Assembly: GCF_000024265.1 (NCBI RefSeq)
Contig: NC_013204.1
Location: forward strand, 3,399,001 to 3,463,000
Length of the DNA stretch: 64,000 bases
Reading direction: 5' to 3'
Source of the DNA: Eggerthella lenta DSM 2243
GTDB lineage: Bacteria > Actinomycetota > Coriobacteriia > Coriobacteriales > Eggerthellaceae
Position numbers and translations under genes: made by a program. Below the pieces are notes generated by a model. The model did not search any database, had not been told where the DNA came from, and saw nothing but the letters and a program-made list of their open reading frames with translations. Positions 8,467 to 15,188 of this stretch are shown here, piece after piece; position 1 is the stretch's first letter; the number at the start of each line of letters is the position of its first letter.

Positions 8467-10032
8467 ATGGGGAACATCGCATCGAACGCAGCAGGAGTAT
8501 CGCGTCGCTCGTTCATCACGGGAGCGGCGGCGGCCGGCGTGCTGGCAACGTTGGGCTTGGCGGGATGCGCGCCGCAGGATAAGCAGACTGCATCGGCGGC
8601 CACAAGCGGCGCCGACACGAAATGGGATGAGGAGTGCGACGTCCTGGTCGTGGGCAGCGGGTACACGGGTCTGGCCGCGGCGCTTGAGGCGAAGAACGCC
8701 GGCGCGGACGTCAAGGTGATCGAGAAGACGGCGCGCGTCGGCGGCAACTCGGCGCTTGCGGCCGGCGACTTCGCCGTGTGCAACTCCAGCGTGCAGAAGC
8801 GCGAGGGCGTGCAGGATTCCGTCGAGCAGTACGTGGACGACATGATGGTGGCGGGCCTGTACCTCAACGACAAGGAAAAGTGCCGCGTGATCGCCGAGAA
8901 GTCCAACGAGACGTGGGAGTGGACCATCGAGATGGGCGCCACCTGGGCGAAAAACGACAACGACGAGTACTTCCTCTACCCGTACGGAGGCCACACCGTC
9001 ATGCGCTCCATCGCGCAGGGCGACGGCGGCGGCGCGAACGTCACGGGCCCCTTCGCCGAGAAGCTGAAGGAATTGGGCGTCGAAGTCGAGACGAAGCGCA
9101 TGCTCACCGAGCTGGTGAAGGACGCGAACGGCCGCGTGATCGGCGCTATCGTGCACGACAAGCCCAGCGGCAACGACGTGGAAAGCGGCACGCCCGTCGC
9201 CATCAAGGCGAACAAGGCCGTCGTGCTGACCACCGGCGGGTTCGGCCGCGACCTGGCGTTCCGCCAGGCACAGGATCCGCGTCTCGACGACTCCGTGGAT
9301 TGCACGAACCAGGAAGGCGCCACCGCCGAAAGCCTGCGCGCTTCGGTGGCCGCCGGCGCGATGGCGGTGCACACCGACTGGATCCAGCTGCTGCCTTTCA
9401 TGAGCCCGGACGAGCAGGGCTACGGCGTCGCCGCCTTCTACACCGACGGCCAAGCCAGCTATGCTCCCACGCTGGACGTGGCCACCGGCAAGCGCATCGT
9501 CAACGAACTGACCGACCGCAAGCGCTACGCCGATGCCATCCTCGAAACCGGTCAGCCGTGCGTGCAAATCACGTGCAAGAAGGCGCTGTACGACGGCGGT
9601 AGCGGATTGGAAGGCGCGCTGAAGGCCGGCATCACCACCGAGTTCTCGTCCATTGAAGAAGCGGCCGAGCACTACGGCATGCCCGTCGACGCCGTGAAGG
9701 AGGAGATCGCCCGCTACAACACGTTCGTGGAGAACAAGCTGGACGAGGACTTCAAGAAGCCCATCCCCGACGACGCCCAAACCATCGACGAGCCGCCGTT
9801 CTACGGCGTGCGCCTGTGGCCGAAGGTGCACCACTGCATGGGAGGCGTGAAAACCGACCTCGAGTGCCGCGTCGTCGACATGGACCTGCAGGTCATCCCC
9901 GGCCTGTATGCAGCGGGCGAAGCAGTGGGCGGCATCCACGGCGCGTGTCGTCTGGGCTCCTGCGCCACGGCCGACTGCCTGGTGAACGGCCGCATCGCCG
10001 GCCAAAACGCCGCCAAGGAGCAGAGCGCCTAG
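8467..10032 (+). CDS. Tat-exported FAD-dependent fumarate-reductase-like flavoprotein
   Basis: A 521-residue member of the same flavoprotein family as the gene at 3486. The start at 8467 follows AGAGGAGG. The N-terminus has a twin-arginine motif (SRRSFITGAA), a hydrophobic segment and a clear lipobox LAGC, predicting a Tat lipoprotein. The FAD-binding VVGSGYTGLAAALEA motif starts near residue 61; the C-terminal end contains the HCMGGVKTDLECRV and GEAVGGIHGACRLGS segments typical of fumarate reductase flavoproteins, including a likely substrate-region histidine. No haem domain. The inferred role is a respiratory reductase for an organic acceptor, regulated by the LuxR gene upstream. Confidence 0.87.
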   Translation: MGNIASNAAGVSRRSFITGAAAAGVLATLGLAGCAPQDKQTASAATSGADTKWDEECDVLVVGSGYTGLAAALEAKNAGADVKVIEKTARVGGNSALAAGDFAVCNSSVQKREGVQDSVEQYVDDMMVAGLYLNDKEKCRVIAEKSNETWEWTIEMGATWAKNDNDEYFLYPYGGHTVMRSIAQGDGGGANVTGPFAEKLKELGVEVETKRMLTELVKDANGRVIGAIVHDKPSGNDVESGTPVAIKANKAVVLTTGGFGRDLAFRQAQDPRLDDSVDCTNQEGATAESLRASVAAGAMAVHTDWIQLLPFMSPDEQGYGVAAFYTDGQASYAPTLDVATGKRIVNELTDRKRYADAILETGQPCVQITCKKALYDGGSGLEGALKAGITTEFSSIEEAAEHYGMPVDAVKEEIARYNTFVENKLDEDFKKPIPDDAQTIDEPPFYGVRLWPKVHHCMGGVKTDLECRVVDMDLQVIPGLYAAGEAVGGIHGACRLGSCATADCLVNGRIAGQNAAKEQSA

Positions 10033-10040
10033 CATCTGCG

Positions 10041-10078
10041 CGATGCGGCGTGCCGACCCCCGCTCGCACGCCGCATCG
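10041..10078 (+). terminator. Hairpin after flavoprotein gene
   Basis: CGATGCGGCGTGC at 10041-10053 pairs perfectly with GCACGCCGCATCG at 10066-10078 (loop 12 nt), followed by TTTGTC. It lies 8 nt after the flavoprotein stop codon. Confidence 0.75.
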
Positions 10079-10252
10079 TTTGTCGCCCGAAAGCCGCGGT
10101 TTTGCCGCCAAGAGCGAGGCTTTCATGCGACAACGCGCCCCCTACCAACCAACTCGCGCCGCCCCGCCTCCCGGAAGGGCGACAAGCGAACCCCCGACCA
10201 AGCAGCGGCTCGAATAGAAGAACGAAAACAAGCGGAACCGCCGCGACCCTTG

Positions 10253-10543
10253 CTACTCCTCGTCGTCCACCTTCGTCTCGAACGTGAAGCGTGCAGCCTG
10301 CATCTCTTTGAGGTACGCCGAGCATATCCTCAGTTCGCGGCCGTCTTCGAGCGTGATGGCGAGCGAGCCCATCTTTCCATCCGTATCGAGTCGGATAAGC
10401 TTCATTGACGAGACCGACAGCGTCTTGATGGTCTGCCCGTCTTCCCCGCGCTCCTTGAATACGATCGGCTTCGTCTTCGTGAACCCGAATGCGTCGCGAA
10501 TCTCCATCTCGCTCATGTCGGCCGTCTCAAACATCGTCATCAC
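10253..10543 (-). CDS. Small hypothetical protein, possible member of the LytTR regulon
   Basis: A 96-residue acidic protein that I do not recognise. It is mostly beta-strand-like (TLSVSSMKLIRLD, GSLAITLEDGRELRICSAYL), with no signal peptide or membrane segment. The ATG is preceded by GGAGGTAAGG. Its promoter region carries a TTCGTTCC box 32 nt upstream of a TATACT -10, the same geometry as the peptide-cluster promoters, though a second 21-bp-spaced box is not clear. It may belong to the same response, for example as an accessory or immunity protein; that is speculation. Confidence 0.6.
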   Translation of the reverse strand: MMTMFETADMSEMEIRDAFGFTKTKPIVFKERGEDGQTIKTLSVSSMKLIRLDTDGKMGSLAITLEDGRELRICSAYLKEMQAARFTFETKVDDEE

Positions 10544-10558
10544 CGTTCCTTACCTCCG

Positions 10559-10605
10559 AGTATAGGGCGCCGCGCGTCATCCTCTCGATGCCCTGGAACG
10601 AAGGG
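10559..10605 (-). promoter_or_regulatory. Promoter with one LytTR-like box (P3)
   Basis: On the minus strand a CCCTTCGTTCC box (10595-10605) ends 32 nt before TATACT (10559-10564). Box-to--10 spacing matches the other promoters of the region (31-33 nt). The upstream partner box is degenerate. The rest of 10565-10965 holds an AT-rich stretch at 10625-10675 and no credible gene. Confidence 0.5.
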
Positions 10606-10876
10606 TCGCCCACGCAACCCTCCGCAGCAAAAAAAAACAACGATCCCTACCGTAGTATATAATCTTTTTAATCATTGATGACGAAGAGCTGTTCTAAAGA
10701 GCGCGCCCGCAATCGCCCAGATGCGAGCAAGGCCGAAGACGGGGCGAACGAGCTTCCCGCGAAACGCAGCAAACACCGCCGCACCCAGCGGCGGTTCCCC
10801 ATCGTTCGCCTCGCGCCAACGATCATGCGCTGTCGAATGCTATTGTTCGAGAAAAATCGACACCACGCACTGACAG

Positions 10877-10901
10877 AAAAGACCCCCCCCCCGGGTCTTT
10901 T
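10877..10901 (-). terminator. Intrinsic terminator after the partner-switching operon
   Basis: AAAAGACCC at 10877-10885 pairs with GGGTCTTTT at 10893-10901 around an all-C loop on the plus strand. It lies 65 bp beyond the last gene of the minus-strand operon (10966) and has A/T ends on both sides, so it can stop transcription either way. Confidence 0.7.
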
Positions 10902-10965
10902 ACCAAGCGAACGCCGGCGTTTGCGAGAGCCTCGCAGCTGCAAACACCGGCAGCACAAGGCAGCG

Positions 10966-11244
10966 CTACTTGTACGTGATCAGCACCAGACAGCACAGCA
11001 GGCTGTCTCCCATGCCGCTGGGCGACAACTGCACGTCCAGGATCTCGTAGCCCTGCTTCTGCATGAACTCCAGCACGCCGTTCAAGATGCGCGACGTGTT
11101 CTTGCGGCTGTAGCCGCCCGCCATTTCAAACGCGCCCGCGTGGACCATCCCGTCTTTCGGGCGCAGATCCATGTTCTCCAGATACGTTGCCAGCTTCTCC
11201 AGCGCTTTATCCTCGGCGCTCTTACCCGTACCCATGAATCCCAT
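10966..11244 (-). CDS. Small hypothetical protein, last gene of partner-switching operon
   Basis: A 92-residue protein without a recognised family. The N-terminal half is helical and charged (SAEDKALEKLATYLENMD); the C-terminal half looks like a beta-rich domain ending LLCCLVLITYK. There is no leader or membrane helix, and the internal AGG is mid-domain and not a precursor cleavage site. The gene follows the HATPase gene by about 30 bp on the same strand, so it is probably co-transcribed with the phosphatase/STAS/kinase genes. Role unknown; a further signalling component is an inference from position. Confidence 0.6.
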   Translation of the reverse strand: MGFMGTGKSAEDKALEKLATYLENMDLRPKDGMVHAGAFEMAGGYSRKNTSRILNGVLEFMQKQGYEILDVQLSPSGMGDSLLCCLVLITYK

Positions 11245-11275
11245 GCTTCAGACCCCTTCCCTTCTGCGACGCGCC

Positions 11276-11698
11276 CTACCAGCGCTTCGCGATCGTCACT
11301 TCGTTGCACCCGTCGACGTAGCGGTACGAATGCGCGTCCATCAGACGCTTGACCATCATGATGCCCAAACCCCCGATGGGAGTCTCCTCCACCGAGCGGG
11401 GAGCCTCGGGGTCGGCGTGCCCGAACGGGTCGAACGGCACGCCGCCGTCGCGCAGCACCACCCTCGCCCCGCACCCGTCGGACGCGAGAGACACCGACAC
11501 CTCCACATCGCCCGACCCGGGGTCGTACGCATAGCGAGCCACGTTCACGAACAGCTCCTCCACCGCCAAGCGCAGCTCCTTGCGCGCCTTGGGCGGGCAC
11601 TCCGTCGTTTCCAAAGCCTCCGTCAGGAACCGCTGCACGGCAGGCTCGTTGCCCAACGCCGCCTCGATGCGCATGGTGCACGTCTCCGCCGCCTCCAC
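11276..11698 (-). CDS. Serine-protein kinase / anti-sigma factor, HATPase (RsbW/SpoIIAB-like)
   Basis: A 140-residue GHKL ATPase of the anti-sigma kinase type. The N-box (EELFVNVARYAY), a G1-like DGGVPFDPF and the G2-like GGLGIMMVKRL are present, giving the ATP site. In partner-switching systems such kinases bind a sigma factor or other output protein and phosphorylate a STAS antagonist. The GTG start at 11698 sits 7 nt after GGAG; an ATG at 11674 is an alternative. The gene follows the STAS gene by 4 nt. No sigma factor gene is in the window, so its target is unknown. Confidence 0.85.
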   Translation of the reverse strand: MEAAETCTMRIEAALGNEPAVQRFLTEALETTECPPKARKELRLAVEELFVNVARYAYDPGSGDVEVSVSLASDGCGARVVLRDGGVPFDPFGHADPEAPRSVEETPIGGLGIMMVKRLMDAHSYRYVDGCNEVTIAKRW

Positions 11699-11702
11699 CT
11701 TC

Positions 11703-12008
11703 CTACTCCACGTCGAAGACGTCGATAAGACCCGTGATGTCGAACACCTCGCGAATGTCGTCGCTGGCGTTCACGATACGCAGAGCTCCTTCCGCGGCTG
11801 TGACCCGCTTTTGCGTGGCCACCAACACGCGAAGACCCGCCGACGACAGGTACTCCAGGTCGGCGAAGTCGAGCACCACCTTGTTCGTGCGCTCGAACAC
11901 CGGCTCAAGAGCCTCCTCCAAATCGGCAGCCGTATTGGTGTTCAGATGCCCTCCCAACTTGAGAACCGCCTCGCCTCCGAAATAGTCTACTGCGATGTTC
12001 ACATCCAT
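11703..12008 (-). CDS. STAS-domain anti-sigma factor antagonist (RsbV/SpoIIAA-like)
   Basis: A 101-residue single STAS domain. The phosphorylation-loop region LDFADLEYLSSAGLRVLVA (near residues 47-64) contains the DxxxxSSAG signature, with Ser55/Ser56 the expected site of phosphorylation by the downstream HATPase kinase. The start ATG lies 2 nt after the stop of the SpoIIE-type phosphatase gene, and the kinase gene follows closely, giving the order phosphatase-antagonist-kinase. The unphosphorylated form would be expected to sequester the kinase. Confidence 0.9.
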   Translation of the reverse strand: MDVNIAVDYFGGEAVLKLGGHLNTNTAADLEEALEPVFERTNKVVLDFADLEYLSSAGLRVLVATQKRVTAAEGALRIVNASDDIREVFDITGLIDVFDVE

Positions 12009-12010
12009 GG

Positions 12011-13885
12011 TTACCCTCGATTCCCGGCCGCCGACGCCGCGGGGCCGTTTTCCTGTCCATCGTAGCGCAGCACCAGCAGCGTGATGTCGTCGGCCTGATC
12101 GGCCCCTTCCGCAAAGGCGCGCACGTCCTCCTCGATAACGCCCGACACGGATGCCGGGTATCCGTCGCACTCCCGCTCCACCAGCTGGAACAAGCGTTCG
12201 TCGCCGTAACAATGATCCGACGCATCCATGGCCTCGGTCACTCCGTCGGTGTACAGGATCAGGGAGTCGCCCCGGATCATGGTGCGCTCGAACACGCAAT
12301 AGGGCACACCCTCGAAGCTGCCCAACAGCAGACCCGACCGGTCGCGCATCCACTCGACCGAACCGTCAGCGTGTCGGTACAGCGGCGGGTTGTGCCCGCC
12401 GTTGGCGTAAACCAATTTGCCGGATCTCAAATCCAACACCCCAAGCCACACCGTAACGAACATGCCGGCTTCGTTGTCCTCGCACAGGCCGTCGTTCGCT
12501 CGAGCAAGCACCTGGTCGGGCGAGAGGTCCTCGCGCAGGAGCTGGTTCAGCAGAGCCTTGACGCGCATCATGAACAGCGCCGCCGGTACGCCCTTGCCGG
12601 ATACGTCGGCTATTACCACGCCGCAGTGATCCTGATCTATCAGGAAGAAGTCGTAGAAGTCGCCGCCCACTTCCTTTGCCGGGTGCATGGATGCCGATAG
12701 CCCGAAGTCATCGCATCCTGAGAACGGCGGGCGCACGGTGGGCAGAGCCGAAAGCTGAATGCGGCTGGCCACAGCGAGCTCGGATCGCGCCCGCTCGCGC
12801 TCGGCGCCCATGCGCGCGATGTCGTCCATGTGAGCCTGCAGCTCGTCGATCATGTCGGCCGTGCTGGCAGCCAGATCGCCCACTTCGTCTTTCGGGTAGC
12901 ACTGCGAGCGGATGACGTCGGCCACGGCCGCGGACTTGCTGGCAGCGTAGTCCCGCACCTGGGAGCTGAGCGCTACGAGAGGTTTCACCAAGGTGCGGCG
13001 GAGCAGCAGAAGCATAGCCGTCAGGCAAACCGCGAACACGGCGAACGACACCACCACCGTGCTGGCAACCTGCGATCGCACTGCAGCTTCCAGCTCGTCG
13101 GTGCCCATCGACACCTCGTAAACCCAGGTCTGGCCGTCCACGGCAAAAGGCACGTACATAGCGTACGTTTCGCCGTCCGGCGCAAGGGCGGGATCCGTGC
13201 TGGGCTCGCCGGTTTCGACCGCTTCCCACAAGGCGGGGTAGTCAGCTTTGAGGCGCTGCTCCTCGTCGCCGAAGAAGTGAGCATCCACCCCGCGCTTCTG
13301 ATCGCCGGAAATCCCCTCCGCAACGTAGAGGACGGTCTCGTTCTGCTCGTCCGGAACAACTACCGCAAGCCTCGACACGCTGAACGAAGCGCGCAGCCGG
13401 TCGAGCATCGCGTCCAGGGAATAGAGCGAGAGGGGTATGCTTTTTCGCTCGTACTCCGCCAGCATGCCGTCGAGACGATCCTGATCCTCCTCGGTCGCCT
13501 CCTCCTCCGACCCCTTGAGCCTGTCGACTTCGGCATTGTAAGCGCTTATCAGCCCCTGCGTTTCCGCGAGGCTCTGATCGTACGTCGTCGCGGGGTCCAA
13601 CTCGTCAGCGTTGTCTTTCCACGCTTGCAATGCATCCGAAGGAAGCGCCTGCGGAGTGGCGTTCGCGGCGTAACCGCCCACCTGCCCCAAGCGGTAGGCT
13701 TCGGACTGCAGGAAGGTATCGCGCGTGCTGACGTACGCGAGTGCGCAGTTGAGCACCACGGCCACTACGGCGAACGCCAGGAACACGAGCGCCAGCTTGC
13801 GAATGAGCCTTCCCGCATGCCCATCGTTTCGGCCGGACGACCGCTCCACCCGCCTTTCGTCGTTTTTCACGCAGCACCCCCGCAT
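12011..13885 (-). CDS. Membrane SpoIIE/RsbU-type PP2C serine phosphatase with HAMP domain
   Basis: A sensor phosphatase of about 624 residues. An N-terminal transmembrane helix (LIRKLALVFLAFAVVAVVLN) is followed by an extracytoplasmic sensor region of roughly 260 residues, a second helix, a HAMP-like linker, a coiled segment and a C-terminal SpoIIE phosphatase domain (EVGGDFYDFFLID, VIADVSGKGVPAALFM, DGVTEAM; metal-binding aspartates present). It should dephosphorylate the STAS protein encoded 2 nt downstream. The open frame extends to an ATG at 13915, but a -10 box (13911-13916) overlaps that codon, so I prefer the ATG at 13885; a GTG at 13870 is also possible. The promoter carries an array of five LytTR-like boxes. 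Confidence 0.85.
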   Translation of the reverse strand: MRGCCVKNDERRVERSSGRNDGHAGRLIRKLALVFLAFAVVAVVLNCALAYVSTRDTFLQSEAYRLGQVGGYAANATPQALPSDALQAWKDNADELDPATTYDQSLAETQGLISAYNAEVDRLKGSEEEATEEDQDRLDGMLAEYERKSIPLSLYSLDAMLDRLRASFSVSRLAVVVPDEQNETVLYVAEGISGDQKRGVDAHFFGDEEQRLKADYPALWEAVETGEPSTDPALAPDGETYAMYVPFAVDGQTWVYEVSMGTDELEAAVRSQVASTVVVSFAVFAVCLTAMLLLLRRTLVKPLVALSSQVRDYAASKSAAVADVIRSQCYPKDEVGDLAASTADMIDELQAHMDDIARMGAERERARSELAVASRIQLSALPTVRPPFSGCDDFGLSASMHPAKEVGGDFYDFFLIDQDHCGVVIADVSGKGVPAALFMMRVKALLNQLLREDLSPDQVLARANDGLCEDNEAGMFVTVWLGVLDLRSGKLVYANGGHNPPLYRHADGSVEWMRDRSGLLLGSFEGVPYCVFERTMIRGDSLILYTDGVTEAMDASDHCYGDERLFQLVERECDGYPASVSGVIEEDVRAFAEGADQADDITLLVLRYDGQENGPAASAAGNRG

Positions 13886-13910
13886 CGCGTCTTCATCGCA
13901 TATTCGTTCG

Positions 13911-14035
13911 ATCATAGGCCGGTCAGGCGATCGCTGGCAAGGCGCGCCGAACGAACGACCATTTCCAGCGAACGAAGGACGAGTTCAGCGAGCGAAGGCA
14001 AACAGAGCGAGCGGCTCTCGCCGCACAGCGAGCGG
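13911..14035 (-). promoter_or_regulatory. Promoter with five-box tandem LytTR-like array (P1)
   Basis: Read on the minus strand, five TTCGTT/CTCGCT-type boxes occur at 14026-14035, 14004-14014, 13986-13998, 13966-13978 and 13948-13960; successive cores are 21, 19, 20 and 21 bp apart, about two helical turns. The last box ends 33 nt before TATGAT (13911-13916). This array faces the phosphatase/STAS/kinase operon. Confidence 0.65.
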
Positions 14036-14060
14036 CTGACCTTGGCATCGTGCATGATCG

Positions 14061-14124
14061 TTCGTTCGCCGGGATCGGTCTTTCGTTCCGCGCTGCTTGC
14101 CTTCGCGAAGGCCGTTTCTATACT
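14061..14124 (+). promoter_or_regulatory. Promoter with paired LytTR-like boxes (P2)
   Basis: TTCGTTCGCC at 14061 and TTCGTTCCG at 14082 are direct repeats exactly 21 bp apart; 31 nt after the second TCGTT comes TATACT (14119-14124). It is oriented toward the peptide gene at 14190 and lies back to back with P1. Confidence 0.7.
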
Positions 14125-14189
14125 GAAGGAATTCGAAACGTCCGGCACGAAGCCGAGCGCCCCCTGGACACGAGAAAGGCGGATAGGCT

Positions 14190-14381
14190 ATGGATGACTC
14201 CAACAAAGACGATCACGCGAAGACCCTTCCAAAGGAGCACGACCGCGACGCGGCAATCGACGACGCGCGGAAGGCCCCGGAAGAGCTTGAAGATGAAGGC
14301 TTAGATGCCGTATCGGCCGGGTCGGGCGAATGGTCTCGTTTTGGGCCAGGCATCCCCCCGAAACCCGTACCCCTTCAGTAA
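14190..14381 (+). CDS. Small precursor-like peptide with AG-type leader end
   Basis: A 63-residue peptide with a charged helical N-terminus (DDARKAPEELEDEG) followed by LDAVSAG, which matches the position and form of the double-glycine processing sites in the other peptides of this region (for example LEEVSGG, LDGVAGG). The predicted product after cleavage would be 18 residues rich in Pro and Gly (SGEWSRFGPGIPPKPVPLQ minus any trimming) and lacks Cys. Start ATG has a GAAAGGCGG upstream. It lies first behind promoter P2. A secreted peptide or signal is inferred; no homologue recognised. Confidence 0.6.
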   Translation: MDDSNKDDHAKTLPKEHDRDAAIDDARKAPEELEDEGLDAVSAGSGEWSRFGPGIPPKPVPLQ

Positions 14382-14490
14382 CAACTGCCCTTTGCAACCT
14401 GGCACCGCTCGTCATCAGGCACTTTCAGACGTCTGGTAGAAGCCGCACCCATACTTCGCCTCATCAATCCTCTACGATAAAGGACACGCT

Positions 14491-15078
14491 ATGAGCAATC
14501 CAGCGCGTACCGGAACCCAAAAAGCCCTGCACGTCGTGTCCATCATCATGATCGTGCTCGGCGTGCTGGTAATCCTATCGGGCGCCTCCCTCATCGCGCT
14601 CGGAGTGTCGGCCGCCACGATGGGAATGGACCAGCCGATGACTTTGGGCGATACCGAGACCACGGCAGACACCACCTCCGTCGCTCTGGGAATCATCGTC
14701 CTCGCCATGGGCTTGGTTCAGCTCGTCGTCGCCGCATTCGGCCTGCGCGGCTCCAAGGACGCAAGCAAGATCGGGCCGTTTAGAATCCTCATCTGGGGCA
14801 TCTCCCTGGTCATCCTGGCGACCATCCTGTACGGATGGTTTTTCAACGGCAACTGGTACATCCAGAACAGCCCTCTTCTGCTCATCGGCAACGTGATCTA
14901 CCTGCTGGTGTGCTCCACCCTCGCCGACGCGGTGAAGAGGGAGCACGACCTGGGCATCGTGGGCGAGGCCAAGGCCGAAGTCGAGCGCTCGGGCAGCCAG
15001 AAGGCGCTGCTGGTCATCGGCGCCTGCACGTGGCTGGCCTACGACATCATGCGCCAGAGCCGCGGCATCGAGGCGTAA
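14491..15078 (+). CDS. Multi-helix membrane protein, short paralogue
   Basis: A 195-residue protein with about four transmembrane helices (IIMIVLGVLVILSGASLIAL; VALGIIVLAMGLVQLVVAAF; ILIWGISLVILATILYGW; LLLIGNVIYLLVCSTLAD) and a cytoplasmic tail. It is a paralogue of the 313-residue protein at 19241-20182: the first about 170 residues align with the first unit of that protein, and the last 25 (LVIGACTWLAYDIMRQ onward) are identical to its last residues. The pattern equals loss of the second unit. The family is unknown to me; being embedded with peptide genes, an immunity or membrane-accessory role is possible. RBS is AAAGGA. Confidence 0.75.
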   Translation: MSNPARTGTQKALHVVSIIMIVLGVLVILSGASLIALGVSAATMGMDQPMTLGDTETTADTTSVALGIIVLAMGLVQLVVAAFGLRGSKDASKIGPFRILIWGISLVILATILYGWFFNGNWYIQNSPLLLIGNVIYLLVCSTLADAVKREHDLGIVGEAKAEVERSGSQKALLVIGACTWLAYDIMRQSRGIEA

Positions 15079-15086
15079 GCGCGAGC
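15006..15086 (+). repeat. 81-bp inverted repeat, left copy
   Basis: Bases 15006-15086 are identical to the reverse complement of 19233-19313. The copy covers the 3' end of the short membrane-protein gene. A second homologous block just upstream (about 14960-15009) matches the reverse complement near 19671-19725. Confidence 0.85.
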
Positions 15087-15188
15087 GGCCCAGGTGCCCC
15101 TGCACAGGTTTCCGAGCCTGTTGCCGTAGTTGCCAAAAGAGCAATTGCAACAAGAAGTATATGCGGTCACGAGAGAAGGGACGCGGCG

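Noticed and set aside
11082-11244. Double-glycine precursor reading of the 10966 gene (FEMAGGY)
   Set aside because: The AGG lies within a continuous domain, and the flanking residues lack the acidic leader pattern of the other peptides.
13946-14035. CRISPR array
   Set aside because: Repeats are about 10 bp with 20-bp period and are degenerate; they fit regulator boxes, and no cas genes are present.
14835-15188. N-terminal extension of the subtilase frame
   Set aside because: It overlaps the membrane-protein gene in another frame; the signal peptide and RBS place the start at 15189.
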